A stretch of DNA of 64,000 nucleotides. Origin: SYLG01 sp965226945 (GTDB lineage: Bacteria > Planctomycetota > Planctomycetia > Gemmatales > Gemmataceae). The stretch's first letter is position 1. The number at the start of each line of letters is the position of its first letter. Below, piece after piece: positions 33,982-44,019 of the stretch. A program made the position numbers and the translations under genes. The notes under the pieces are model-generated. The model searched no databases. It worked only from the letters and a program-made list of their open reading frames with translations, and had not been told where the DNA came from. Location of the stretch: contig OZ245717.1 in assembly GCA_965226945.1 (NCBI GenBank), positions 7,130,001-7,194,000 on the forward strand, given 5' to 3'.

Positions 33982-35478
33982 TCACCCCAACAACTCCCCC
34001 CGTACCAACCCCTGTCCGCCCAGAGGATATGGCCGCCCAATCCGATCATGAATCTCCATGTCGGGGCGATGCCCCAGCACATGGAGCAAGGTCGCCACCA
34101 CATCCTTGGGCGAAAAGGCATTCTCCGCCACATCGCCGCCGATTTTGTCGGTCTTGCCCACCACCCGGCCGCGGGCAAACCCTGCACCCGCGAACATCGC
34201 CGAATAGGCGCGCGACCAGTGGTCGCGGCCGCCGCCTGCCACGTTCTGAATGCGTGGCGTGCGGCCATGCTCGCTCAACACCACAATCGCGGTGTCGGCG
34301 AGCATCCCCCGTTCTTCCAGATCCATCAGTAGTGATGTAAACCCGCGATCAAGCCCCGGCCCCAATTCATCCTTCAAACGGGTCTTCATGAACACATGGG
34401 TATCCCAGCCCGTGTTGACGAGGCCATACTCATCCCAGCAAACGGTGACGAACTTGCCCCCCGCTTCGAGCACGCGCCTGGCGGCGAGGCACGACTGGCC
34501 AAAGAGGTTCATCCCATAGCGCTCGCGCAATTTCAGAGGTTCCCGCTGTACATCGATCGCCTCGATCAATTTCCCCGAGGCAAGTACCGAGCGCGCCAGT
34601 TGCCGCTGCCGCTCAAACGAAGAATCGGAACCCTGGACATCGAGCGCCCGGCGGGCCGCGTCGAACTGATCGAGCAGCGACATCCGGCCTTGCAGAAAAT
34701 CGAGCGTCACGGTCGAACCTGGCCCCGACATCTCGAAGCGGTCGCTTGGCCGCACTCCCAGATAAGGATCAGCAACCATTGGCTTGGGCTGCTTGGGGTC
34801 GCCCGAGTCGCGCTTTTCTTCGCGAATGCCCTTGGCGCGAAATTCCGACCAGACGGTGTCGTAGGCCGGCCCCAAGAAACCGCCGTAGGGACCCGAGCGC
34901 GACGGCCCGCGCTTCGACCCGAAGGGGAACGGCAGACCAAAATTGCGCGGCACGGGAGGCGGGCTCGCGTCCTTTTGCGAAGCAAGAAAATCGACGATCG
35001 ATCCGACGAAGGGCCAGTGCCGGCTATCCCTCGGCCGGCCTTCCAGCGGAATGTCGGTCGTCGGCACCGCGCTCGTGGCAAAGGCCATCCCATGGACGGG
35101 GTAGGGGTGCGTCAGGGATCGCAGCACCGTGACTTGATCGAGAATCTGCGCCGTCAGCGGCAAAATCTCGCCGAGCCGGTAGCCGGGTAACCGCGTCGCA
35201 ATCGAGCCGAACTCGCCGCGAATTTCGACCGGAGCATTCGGCTTGGGATCGAGCGTATCAAGCTGGCTGGGCGAACCCCAGAGGTACAAGAGAATGCAAC
35301 GCTTCGCCGAACCAAAACCGCTGGCGACGACCGGCGAGCGACCGCCATCTGCCGCCAGAGCGGAACCACTCAGCGCGTTCAGCCCGATTCCCAATGGGCC
35401 CAGCGCGCCAACCTGCAGCAGATCTCTGCGGGTAATCCCATCGCAAAATCGTTTCTTCGATCCGAGCACTCGCAACAT
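33982..35478 (-). CDS. DUF1501 protein (sulfatase-like fold), second copy of operon
   Basis: 498 residues. A twin-arginine-like signal 'ITRRDLLQVGALGPLGIGLN' suggests export in folded form. The DUF1501 body follows: 'KRCILLYLWGSPSQLDTLDP', 'EIRGEFGSIATRLPGYRLGE', 'PVHGMAFATSAVPTTDIPLE', 'VTVCWDEYGLVNTGWDTHVF', 'DTAIVVLSEHGRTPRIQNVA' and 'GRDHWSRAYSAMFAGAGFA'. DUF1501 proteins resemble alkaline-phosphatase/sulfatase folds and are encoded beside DUF1549/DUF1553 proteins. Third gene of the minus-strand operon 41353-33982, 49 bases after the second. Substrate unknown. Confidence 0.92.
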   Translation of the reverse strand: MLRVLGSKKRFCDGITRRDLLQVGALGPLGIGLNALSGSALAADGGRSPVVASGFGSAKRCILLYLWGSPSQLDTLDPKPNAPVEIRGEFGSIATRLPGYRLGEILPLTAQILDQVTVLRSLTHPYPVHGMAFATSAVPTTDIPLEGRPRDSRHWPFVGSIVDFLASQKDASPPPVPRNFGLPFPFGSKRGPSRSGPYGGFLGPAYDTVWSEFRAKGIREEKRDSGDPKQPKPMVADPYLGVRPSDRFEMSGPGSTVTLDFLQGRMSLLDQFDAARRALDVQGSDSSFERQRQLARSVLASGKLIEAIDVQREPLKLRERYGMNLFGQSCLAARRVLEAGGKFVTVCWDEYGLVNTGWDTHVFMKTRLKDELGPGLDRGFTSLLMDLEERGMLADTAIVVLSEHGRTPRIQNVAGGGRDHWSRAYSAMFAGAGFARGRVVGKTDKIGGDVAENAFSPKDVVATLLHVLGHRPDMEIHDRIGRPYPLGGQGLVRGELLG

Positions 35479-35527
35479 TTCGCACCCAATTCAAACTCTA
35501 AAGCACGTCGAATGGCTTCTCAACCGA

Positions 35528-37000
35528 CTACGCCAAAATCGCCCGTATCACCTCGCCATGGACATCGGTCAGCCGGTAATCCCGGCCGCCATGGCGGTAA
35601 GTCAGCCGCTTGTGGTCGATTCCCATCTGGTGCAGCAGGGTCGCGTGCAGGTCGTGGACCGTCAGCGGGTGGACGATGGCGCCGTTGCCGAATTCGTCGG
35701 TCTCGCCGTAGGCCATGCCTCCCTTGAACCCGCCGCCCGCCATGAAGACTGTAAACCCGTTGACATGGTGATCGCGGCCGCAGCGGGGGCCGATCGCGGG
35801 GGTGTGCGGCGTGCGGCCCATTTCGCCGGCCCACAGGACGATCGTCTCGTCGAGCAGGCCGCGGCGGTCGAGGTCGATGATCAGAGCCGCGACCGATTGC
35901 TCCGTCACCCGGGCATTTTTTTCGTGCAGGGTTTTGAGGTCGCCATGCTGGTCCCAGGGGGAGTTATTGCCGTCGAAACTCGGGCAGGTGATTTCGATGA
36001 AGCGCACGCCCGCTTCGACCATGCGCCGCGCGCGCAAGGCCTGGGTCGCGTAATAGCGCTGATGCTCATCGGGCGAATCGACCCCGTAAAGCCGGCGGAT
36101 CGATTCGGGCTCATGGCGGATGTCGGCAATTGCTGGCACTTCGGCCTGCATGCGAAAGGCGGTTTCGTAATTGGCAATCGCCCCTTCGATCGCTCCTGGA
36201 TCGGAGGCTTGTTGGGCGAAGGAGTGGTCTTGCGCGGCGAGCAACTGGAGCTTGCGCCGCTGCATCGCGGCCGCGTCGGTCGGCTTGATGTTGTCGACGG
36301 GGGTGCCCTTCGCGCGCATCATCGTGGCTTGATGGCTGGCGGGCAGGAAGGAACTGCCAAAGTTCTCAAGGCCGCCGTTGGGCACCCAGTCGTTGTTCAG
36401 AACGACATAGCCGGGAAGGTTCTGATTTTCGCTGCCCAGGCCATAAGACACCCAGGCGCCCAGGCTCGGGGCCTGGCCCAGGATGCGGCCCGTGTGCAAA
36501 AGCAAATTCGACTGGCCGTGCAAGGGCAATTCCCCGGTCATCGAGCGCACGACGCAGAGGTGATCGGCCAGCTTGGCTAACTCGGGGAACAGGTCGCTCA
36601 CCCACAGTCCGCTCTGGCCGCGCTTGCGAAATTCCCAGGGGCTGCCCAGCCAGACCCGTTCCGGCGACGATTGCGAGCGCTTCGACACCGCCTGATTGCC
36701 GATCGGCTGGCCCTGATGCTTCTTGAGCATCGGCTTAAAGTCGAAGGTGTCGACATGGCTCGGCCCGCCGTCCATGAAGCAGAAGATGATGTTTTTCGCA
36801 CGCGGCCGAAAGTGCGTGGCTGAGTTATTTGCTTTCGCCTGCTGCGAGAACAACCCCTGTAAGGCAAGCCAGCCGAAACCGAGCGATGATTGCTGCAACC
36901 AGCCGCGTCGCGTGGAGTGGCCGCGCTCTGGGCAGCAAGGCGCAGTGAGCGGCCTACCGCCCCCTGGCTCCTCTCTGTTTGCATCGTGCGCAAGGTTCAT
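35528..37000 (-). CDS. DUF1501 protein (sulfatase-like fold), first copy of operon
   Basis: 490 residues. N-terminal 'STRRGWLQQSSLGFGWLAL' is a twin-arginine-like signal. DUF1501 motifs: 'KNIIFCFMDGGPSHVDTFDF', 'LPLHGQSNLLLHTGRILGQA', 'GVRFIEITCPSFDGNNSPWD', 'ETIVLWAGEMGRTPHTPAIG', 'GRDHHVNGFTVFMAGGGFKG' and 'HDLHATLLHQMGIDHKRLTY'. It starts 33 bases after the stop of the large PSCyt1/DUF1549/DUF1553 gene, the standard planctomycete pairing. Exported; presumed to act with its partner, reaction unknown. Confidence 0.93.
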   Translation of the reverse strand: MNLAHDANREEPGGGRPLTAPCCPERGHSTRRGWLQQSSLGFGWLALQGLFSQQAKANNSATHFRPRAKNIIFCFMDGGPSHVDTFDFKPMLKKHQGQPIGNQAVSKRSQSSPERVWLGSPWEFRKRGQSGLWVSDLFPELAKLADHLCVVRSMTGELPLHGQSNLLLHTGRILGQAPSLGAWVSYGLGSENQNLPGYVVLNNDWVPNGGLENFGSSFLPASHQATMMRAKGTPVDNIKPTDAAAMQRRKLQLLAAQDHSFAQQASDPGAIEGAIANYETAFRMQAEVPAIADIRHEPESIRRLYGVDSPDEHQRYYATQALRARRMVEAGVRFIEITCPSFDGNNSPWDQHGDLKTLHEKNARVTEQSVAALIIDLDRRGLLDETIVLWAGEMGRTPHTPAIGPRCGRDHHVNGFTVFMAGGGFKGGMAYGETDEFGNGAIVHPLTVHDLHATLLHQMGIDHKRLTYRHGGRDYRLTDVHGEVIRAILA

Positions 37001-37033
37001 GATCAGTCCCTGTCCGTTCGCGGTCGTCGATCA

Positions 37034-40000
37034 TTAGCGGTAGTAGAGGAACTCTTTCGAATTGAAAAAGGCGTGCGCCAGTTGCGCCCAGGCTTCTTCA
37101 TCTTTCAAGAGTGTTGCTTCCTTGGTGGTGTTGCCTGGTTGTGTTGGCGTGGCGAAATCGGCCAAGGCTTCGCTCCAGCGCTCAAGCTCGGCGGGAGCCG
37201 GGTTGCGTCCGAAGGCCTTGACAAACATATCACTCACCCGCGCTGCAGGAGTGGCCGCGGGCGTTTTCATCGTCTCTTTGGCCCAGTGATGAGCCATCAA
37301 GACCACCAGCGGATCGTTGAGCAGAATCAGCGCCTGGGCCGGCACATTGGTCGTATCGCGCCGTCCGGTCGGCAGGCGTAGATCGGGCAGATTGAACCCG
37401 ACCAAAAACTTGGGTGGCTCCATGATCGACATCTGCTGGTAGATCGAACGGCGGCCGTTGCCATCGACCGGCCCGGAGTAAAGGCGCTTCGATCCATCTT
37501 CGGCGGGACGTGGTGGGAAGATCGGCCGGCCATAAAGCGATTCATCGAGGCGGCCTGAGATGGAGAGCAAGCTATCGCGGATCGCCTCGGCATCGAGCCG
37601 GCGCGTCGGGTAATGATGCCTGAGCCGGTTTTGCGGGTCTTTTAGCGCTGCCGAGGCGTTCACCTGGCCCGACTCGCGGAAGGTTTGGCTCAAGACCAGC
37701 CGGCGAATCAGCTTCTTGGTCGACCAACCTTCACGCACCAGTTCCGTGGCCAGGTAATCGAGTAGTTCGGGGTGGGTCGGTTTCTCTCCCAGGTGGCCAA
37801 AATCATCAGGCGTGGCGACGATGCCGGTGCCCATGATCCATTGCCACACCCGGTTGGCGTACACGCGCGCCGTGAGCGGATGATCGGCTCGCAATAGCGA
37901 TTGAGCGAGTTCCAGCCTGCCGCTGCCGGAGCTTTGGGCCACTTCGTTTTTGCCCGCGAACATCTGCAAGAAGTCCGGCGCAATCCCCTCGCCAATCGCA
38001 TCGACATTGCCACGGGCGTTAAAGGCTAACTTGGCTTTGGGCGTGTCGCGCTCGTCCATCGAGTTGATCGTGCGGGCAAAAGCGATTCCCTGTTCGGTTT
38101 TGCGGTAGTCCATGAGCAGGTCGGCCAAGGGTCTTTTACCCGTCGCGTCCTTGGCCAAATTGTCATTTTTTTGGTTGAAGAGCAGTTTGTTGGCGAGCAG
38201 CCACTCCAGCACGGCGAGTTCGCCTTGCTGGGTCTTGTTTTCGCACCAGCGCTCAACGACTTGGGTCATCCAACCGGAAAGGCGCTCTTGCACCTCCTGG
38301 CGGGTCTTGGGAACCGGCCCTTCGTAAAGCGTCGCGAAGGCGTCGAGCGTGTCCTGCGGTGTGCCCCCTGCGTCGTGCGTGACAATCCCGGTAAAACTGA
38401 TCCAACTTCGTTTGTCGTAGCCGAAATCGTTGTTGGGCAGGCCCGCGGCCAGGCCGGTGCGCGGCGGGAAATTCGGGTTGAGCGCCGAGGTGGCGAAGTC
38501 GTAGGTGATGCGCGTGATGCCATGCACTCGGCCAATGTCCCCAAAGGAACGCCACTGGGGTTTGGCGTCATTGAGGAAAGTGACTTCCTCCCCCTGGAAG
38601 GCATTTTCATGAATCTGCAAATAGCCGCCGAATTGCCCGCCGGCCAATTTCAGGCTGACGAAATTGCCGGGAACTAGGTGTTGCGCCGGCATGCGCAAGG
38701 CTCCCGGCAAGCGAGACGAGAGCGCATGCGTGTGGTAACCGCGCGGCAACAGTCCGGCAATGACGGCATCTCCCTCGAGGGCAATCAAGGGCGTCGCATC
38801 GTCGGTGTAGCCATGGGTCATGCCATCGCCTTCCATCACCCAGCCGGTGGGAATGCCGGGCTTGGCAAAATCGGCGAGTACCGAATAGGCCGCATTGGCT
38901 TTCTGCCGGTCGGCGCGCGCCTGATTCCACTGCGCGGCCGATTCCTTCCAGCGTGCCTCCGTTTCCTTGTCGTCCACGAGCAGGCGGCCGATCGGGTAGG
39001 AGACTTCCTCGATCTTGGGCGCCGTTGCCGGCTTCGTGGCGGCGAAGGCCTTGGCCAGGGTCGCGTTCCATGTCGCAGGGTTTTGCAGGGCCTGGCGCCA
39101 GCTTTTCGCCAGTTCGGTGCGGATGGCGCTGCGTAGCGAGGTCAGCTTGGCAATCGCCTCGTCGTTTTTGCCGGGCGCGTCCACCACGCGCGAGGTCCAA
39201 CGCGGCGTCATGAACACGGCGCCCAGGGCGTAATAATCGTGCTGCGACACCGCTTCGAGCTTGTGGTCGTGACAGCGCGAGCAGGCGACCGTCGTCGCCA
39301 GGAACGCCTTCGAAAATGCCTCGATCTTGTTGTTCACCATCTCCTGGTGCACGCCGTTGAAAACGAGACTGCTGCCATGGCGATGTTCTCCCATGTGATA
39401 AAACATCGGCCCGATCAGGCTTTCGTTGATGCCCAGTTCCTTGTTGATGCGCGGCGTGGGGAGCAAGTCCCCCGCGAGTTGTTCGGTCAGGAATCGGTCG
39501 AAGGGCAGGTCGCCATTGAACGCCCGGATCAGATAATCCCGGTATTCGAACGACCCCTTGGCTGGGTTGTCCCATTCGTAGCCGTAGGTGTCGGTGTAGC
39601 GGACGACATCCATCCAGTGCCGGGCAAAGCGCTCGCCAAAATGGGGCGAGGCGAGGAGTTCATCGACCAGTGCCTCATACGCCCGCTGGGAATTCATCGC
39701 GCTGGCTTTCAGAAACCGCTCGCGCAGTTGCGGCGTCGGTGGCAACCCCGTCAGCACAAACGAAAGCCGCCGCAGGAGAATTTCCGGCTCCGCCATGAGC
39801 GCCGGCGCCAAGCCGGCACGATCGAGATCGCGCCTGATGAACCGGTCGATCGGCTCGGTATCCCAGGGGGATGATGCCCCGACATTGGCTTTGGTGGCAA
39901 TGCCCGACATAGGTGCCGGAGGTGCAACTTTTTGGACCGGTTGCAAACTCCACCAGCCGAGTCGTTTTTGAAACTCCTTCTCCCACTGATCTTGTTGTTT

Positions 40001-41353
40001 TTTTTCTTTCCCCGCGAACGGCTCTTGACGCGGGTCGATCGCCCCGTCTTTCACCCAGTCGACGAGAATTTTCATCTCGTCGGCGCTGAGTTGCTGCTTG
40101 GGGGGCATGGCCAGTTCTTTCTCCTGGTAGCGCACCGCCTTGATGAGCAGGCTTTCTTCCGGCTTGCCGGGGACCAGTGCCGGTCCCAGCTCGCCGCCGC
40201 GCAACCACGCCGTTTTCGAATCGAGCCGCAGTCCCCCTTTTTGCTTTTTCTCGCCGTGGCACTCGACGCACTTGGCCAGGACCAGCGGCCGGACCTTGCT
40301 TTCAAAGAAGGCCAGTTTTTCTGGTGTTTCCTTTAGATCGCTGCCCGGGGCCTGGTAAACGAACTCTTTGCGGGCACCGACGCCCTTCGGTCCGCCCAGT
40401 CGCGCTAAGACTAAACTCGTGGGCGACTGCATCTCCGGCCCGCCAATGGTGCGTAGCGGGGTGCCTTTCGTGGGTTTCTCTGTCTGCCACTGGGTGACTT
40501 TGCCTTGCAAGTTGGCCGCGTACAGGCTGCCATCGGGCCCGATTCTCAAGCCGATGGGAATCGCCAGCCCGCCGCCGGATCCTGCCCATTCCACCTGAGA
40601 CTTGCCATCTAAGCGGTGAATCCGGTTGGTCGAGGTGCTGAAATAAGTCTGTCCCGCCGGGTCGAACACCAGCCCCCAAGGGGACTGTCCAGGACTGGTG
40701 GCCCAGGGTTCGAGGGAGATATCGGCCGGGGTGGCCTCGGCGTTGATGGGGTGTTTCGTCCGTGCGATCCGCTGCCCGCCATATTCGCTGACATAAAGCC
40801 GATCCTGATGTACGGCAATCTGGGTCATGGCGCCTGGGGTGGATTGGGCGATGTCGGCCACCCAGTCGATTTCGGGATAGCGATAGCGCTTGACCTTCCC
40901 ATCTCCCTGGCTGGCCACGAGCAGGTCCTTGCCATGCCACGCCATCCCCGTGGCACGATGCACCCGGCCGCCATACCCCTCGGGAATGTCGATCAGGGTT
41001 TCGATTTTGCCGTTCTGGTTTGGGCCGGTGGGGGTGGGGTCAAATTGCAAAACCGTGCCCATTCCGCCTGGCAGGCCTGTGGAAATGAGCAGCCGGCCCT
41101 CGGCATCGGCCAAAAGGTCATTGGCTGGCGGCAGTCCGGAGATCAGCGTCCCAAGATGCTTGCCGGAAGCGGGGTCGTACCGTTCCACCTTGCCATTTTG
41201 GTGCATGAGCACCAACATTTCGACGGTATGCGCCTGTGCTGGGGCGTCTGGTGACACGGGTTGGGCGCTGATTGCCGGGCCAATGGACCCCATGACCGCG
41301 AGCCAGCCGGCAAGAAGGGAGGCGCTCATAAGGGTTGCGATGGTGGCCTTCAC
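37034..41353 (-). CDS. propeller-PSCyt1-DUF1549-DUF1553 protein
   Basis: 1439 residues, longer than most members because of an N-terminal beta-propeller. Residues 1-30 signal peptide; ~40-340 SMP-30/NHL-like propeller ('GKDLLVASQGDGKVKRYRYP', 'GPDGSLYAANLQGKVTQWQ'); PSCyt1 cytochrome-like domain with CVECH near 361; DUF1549 ~490-700 ('FIRRDLDRAGLAP', 'HFGERFARHWMDVVRYTDTY') ending in a second CSRCH near 691; a beta domain; DUF1553 ~1130-1430 ('ARVYANRVWQWIMGTGIVAT', 'RRLDAEAIRDSLLSISGRLD', 'NVPAQALILLNDPLVVLMAH'). Two CxxCH sites suggest covalent heme. First gene of an operon with two DUF1501 genes; exported, physiological role unknown, possibly polysaccharide or sulfated-substrate related. 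Confidence 0.93.
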   Translation of the reverse strand: MKATIATLMSASLLAGWLAVMGSIGPAISAQPVSPDAPAQAHTVEMLVLMHQNGKVERYDPASGKHLGTLISGLPPANDLLADAEGRLLISTGLPGGMGTVLQFDPTPTGPNQNGKIETLIDIPEGYGGRVHRATGMAWHGKDLLVASQGDGKVKRYRYPEIDWVADIAQSTPGAMTQIAVHQDRLYVSEYGGQRIARTKHPINAEATPADISLEPWATSPGQSPWGLVFDPAGQTYFSTSTNRIHRLDGKSQVEWAGSGGGLAIPIGLRIGPDGSLYAANLQGKVTQWQTEKPTKGTPLRTIGGPEMQSPTSLVLARLGGPKGVGARKEFVYQAPGSDLKETPEKLAFFESKVRPLVLAKCVECHGEKKQKGGLRLDSKTAWLRGGELGPALVPGKPEESLLIKAVRYQEKELAMPPKQQLSADEMKILVDWVKDGAIDPRQEPFAGKEKKQQDQWEKEFQKRLGWWSLQPVQKVAPPAPMSGIATKANVGASSPWDTEPIDRFIRRDLDRAGLAPALMAEPEILLRRLSFVLTGLPPTPQLRERFLKASAMNSQRAYEALVDELLASPHFGERFARHWMDVVRYTDTYGYEWDNPAKGSFEYRDYLIRAFNGDLPFDRFLTEQLAGDLLPTPRINKELGINESLIGPMFYHMGEHRHGSSLVFNGVHQEMVNNKIEAFSKAFLATTVACSRCHDHKLEAVSQHDYYALGAVFMTPRWTSRVVDAPGKNDEAIAKLTSLRSAIRTELAKSWRQALQNPATWNATLAKAFAATKPATAPKIEEVSYPIGRLLVDDKETEARWKESAAQWNQARADRQKANAAYSVLADFAKPGIPTGWVMEGDGMTHGYTDDATPLIALEGDAVIAGLLPRGYHTHALSSRLPGALRMPAQHLVPGNFVSLKLAGGQFGGYLQIHENAFQGEEVTFLNDAKPQWRSFGDIGRVHGITRITYDFATSALNPNFPPRTGLAAGLPNNDFGYDKRSWISFTGIVTHDAGGTPQDTLDAFATLYEGPVPKTRQEVQERLSGWMTQVVERWCENKTQQGELAVLEWLLANKLLFNQKNDNLAKDATGKRPLADLLMDYRKTEQGIAFARTINSMDERDTPKAKLAFNARGNVDAIGEGIAPDFLQMFAGKNEVAQSSGSGRLELAQSLLRADHPLTARVYANRVWQWIMGTGIVATPDDFGHLGEKPTHPELLDYLATELVREGWSTKKLIRRLVLSQTFRESGQVNASAALKDPQNRLRHHYPTRRLDAEAIRDSLLSISGRLDESLYGRPIFPPRPAEDGSKRLYSGPVDGNGRRSIYQQMSIMEPPKFLVGFNLPDLRLPTGRRDTTNVPAQALILLNDPLVVLMAHHWAKETMKTPAATPAARVSDMFVKAFGRNPAPAELERWSEALADFATPTQPGNTTKEATLLKDEEAWAQLAHAFFNSKEFLYYR

Positions 41354-41953
41354 GGAACGCCTCGGCGTGGGGAGAGAGCAGGAAAAACCGTCGATGGTAA
41401 AAACCGGCGGTTCTGGAGGGGCAAAAAGCGGGAAAACGAAGGGCCTAATGGCGGGGTTGGTGGGCGGAGTTATTTTACAGTCGGACGTGGTCGGTTACCA
41501 TGCCGGAATGGCGGAAAAAGGGCAGCGGTAGGATGTTGGAGATCGCCGCATTCTGGTCGTCGCAACTTAATATTTGAGAAACAGTTGAGATCATCGCTCT
41601 TTGAAGCAGCCTACCGGCTCAAGTCGGCGGTCGTTTGGCGGAATCCTCGGGCTGATCGTCTAGCCCAATTCGCACCAAGTGGCCATCCCGGTAGTTCATG
41701 GCATTGAAATATGCTCGCCAAATCGTTTCGAAGCGACAGGGACAATTACGTTGGCCCCGAGGTGCAGGCAAAATTCAAAAAAGCGCTGATAGTAGGGAGT
41801 ATCGAGCTCCCTAGGGAATTGAAAGGTCGCCTCAAGCGGTAGGGTATGTCGTATAATAAGGCGGGGCTCGACATATGGAGGGGCCATGACCAGACGAAGC
41901 AATCCTCGCTATCCAACGAGGTAGCGCGGCATGGCGAACGCACGATTGATCAT
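41354..41953. other. intergenic, no gene recognised
   Basis: Upstream of the propeller-PSCyt1 gene, so it should contain that operon's promoter. Small frames on both strands have no domains. Composition begins to shift toward AT at about 41.5 kb, the edge of the accessory island. Confidence 0.4.
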
Positions 41954-42471
41954 CTAGTAAATAGGGCTTTAAGGATGTAAGCAGGGTTCCATCCTGCCGC
42001 AAGCCTGTTGTTTTTGACGCTAACTTTTACAGTTTTCCCGTTTTCTAGCTTGCTGACGGCGGTTCTGCGGATATGAGTCAGATTGATATCTGCATTCGCT
42101 TTTCTAACACGGCATGCCTACTCTCCGAAACTCACATCCAACTGCCAGTAAAGGCGGTTCTCAATGCCCCATTGAGCCCGGACGGCGTTGACGTATTTGT
42201 TGATTGGGAGAACGCGGTTCATGATGTTAAACTTTACATGCTCGGTAGTCTTGCCATCACGAACCGTTTCGCTGCGGACCAATCCAATTCCTTTCAGATG
42301 CGGCCCTCGCAAAACTATGGGATCCTTGGGCGGAAATTTTGTCATCAGAAATTGGCGCTTCTCCCCCCCTTCCATGTCCTTTTTCAGTTGTCTCCAGCCC
42401 CGATACTTCGAGCTTTGTTTTCTCATGTGTTGCCTTGAGCTCGCCATCTGGTGTTTACCGGACAGATACAT
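41954..42471 (-). pseudogene. decayed ISAs1-family transposase, C-terminal part
   Basis: On the minus strand, 'LKGIGLVRSETVRDGKTTEH' and 'AVRAQWGIENRLYWQLDVSFGE' correspond to the 'HWGIENSLHWVLDVTFGED' catalytic region of ISAs1 (H-repeat) transposases. After an in-frame stop a further segment reads 'RVRKANADINLTHIRRTAVS' and 'NNRLAAGWNPAYILKAL', the usual C-terminus of the family. The N-terminal half is missing. The element is dead; no terminal repeats could be defined. Confidence 0.75.
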
Positions 42472-43079
42472 GACATCAAGCCATCTTGCAGGAAAGAAAA
42501 TGCTAATCAGAATTGCGAACGTCGCTATCGTAAATATAGCTTGATTCAGGAGGGGAAGTGGCTAGTAAAATTGTACCTCAAGATAACTACTACGATTCCA
42601 TGATGCAATTACCGTGAAAGCTCGGCGCTCTAAGGAAATGGACAACGTAATTGACGGCGTATAGCAGCTGCACGATCCGGCGAAGTGCGTGATGCGCTTG
42701 CTGTCTCCGCTTCGCGACATTCTCAGAGGGAAAATGCGGCCGGGATGACTAAACCGGCGAGTGCGTCGAAGCGCTCCAATGCGGCCTCGCCTGCTGAAAT
42801 AAATCGGCGATTGAGAGTAACCTAAATAAGCAAAATAAATGATGGTGTAAACACATGACGTCGATCGGCGTCCTGAAGGTCCGACGGCGATACTGGCAAT
42901 GACGTTGCTGCGCCGAAGGCGCCTACGCGGTGGACGCCTTCCTTGGGTTGAATGGGCGTTGCAGCCGAATACCGCAAAAGCACAGTGGTCGATTCGCCGC
43001 CGATGTCTCTTTCACGAAGACGAGTGAACACCTACGAGGAGCCTGGTAGTGCGATTCTCGTCTGAGACGATTCGGTCGA

Positions 43080-43850
43080 TGGTGGAATCGGACGGGAAAG
43101 CAATGGCGTCGTTTCAGCCGACTGATGCGGCAGCAGCGCTGAAGTTTCGTCGGGCAGATGGTGAGGTCAAATTAGCCATTGCTGCAGGGAAGGTAAACTC
43201 CCGTGAAAAAAAGTTGGAATGACCTGAAAATCGGGGTAATCTTGACGCGCAAAGCGGGGAAGACGGCTCAGCCGACGCAATGGTGCGATACGGATCGTTT
43301 ACTGACGGCGACGGTCGCAAAGTCGAAGACGTTTTGTCGCCTTTGGAAGACTGCTTTGTGGCGCCTGGGGTGATCGAGTTCGAAAATCTTGAAGTGCTGG
43401 GTAATTGCGCGAGTTGGATCGGGAAGCCAGTGATCGCGTGCTTAGTGGGTCGATTTAAGCGCTCGACATTTACCATTCCAGCCAGAAATTGAGCCTTTGT
43501 GCACAGCGACTGTTCGGAGAATGTACGACGAAGGCGACATCGGCCTTTGAACGGGGGCGCGAATTGTTACTCACAGGTGGGTGATCGGGCGTGTGCGCGT
43601 GAGTGGCGGAACTATTGAAGGTGAGCAACGCCGCGAAACGCACAATTTGCCAAGCGGTGACGGAAAAGTTGATGGGATACTTCGCGAAGCAGACAGAGCG
43701 ACTGAACTATCGGGAGTAGCTGGCGAGCGGTCGTGCAATTAAAAGCGGTGCGGTCGAATGCTAGGCTAAGACGCTCGGCCTTCGGCAAAAAGGCCGTGAC
43801 GCTCGCTGGTCCGTCGCGAATGTCCGTCCCGTGGCCAGCATCGTTTGCGT
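43080..43850 (+). pseudogene. decayed ISKra4-like transposase
   Basis: Fragments in shifting frames keep the order of a DDE transposase of ISKra4 type: 'LLTATVAKSKTFCRLWKTAL', then 'VIEFENLEVLGNCASWIGKP' (compare 'VVVLGDGAxWIWN'), and near 43680 'YFAKQTERLNYRE', stop, 'LASGRAIKSGAVEC', stop, 'KTLGLRQKGRDARW' (compare 'GxPIGSGAVESACK...RW'). At least two stops and two frameshifts are visible. Family assignment is by eye. The stretch 42472-43079 before it contains no gene I can support. Confidence 0.55.
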
Positions 43851-44019
43851 CCGAACCTTCAAACTATGGGACCCCCTCTGCCAATTTCGGCATAACCCCC
43901 AAAAAATCTCGATCCAACCTTCAGATCTGCTCAGTTCAGGTAGCATTGAAAATGTCGATGGTCCGTAATAGATCAAGCCGCAATGAGATTAGTTCAAATC
44001 TACGTGGTAGTCGGTAGTT

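Noticed and set aside
35243..36580. 445-codon open frame on the plus strand
   Set aside because: It lies antisense to the two DUF1501 genes, whose motifs are certain; the translated product has no domain and reflects high G+C antisense openness.
42073..42438. 121-codon plus-strand frame
   Set aside because: Antisense shadow of the ISAs1 transposase relic.
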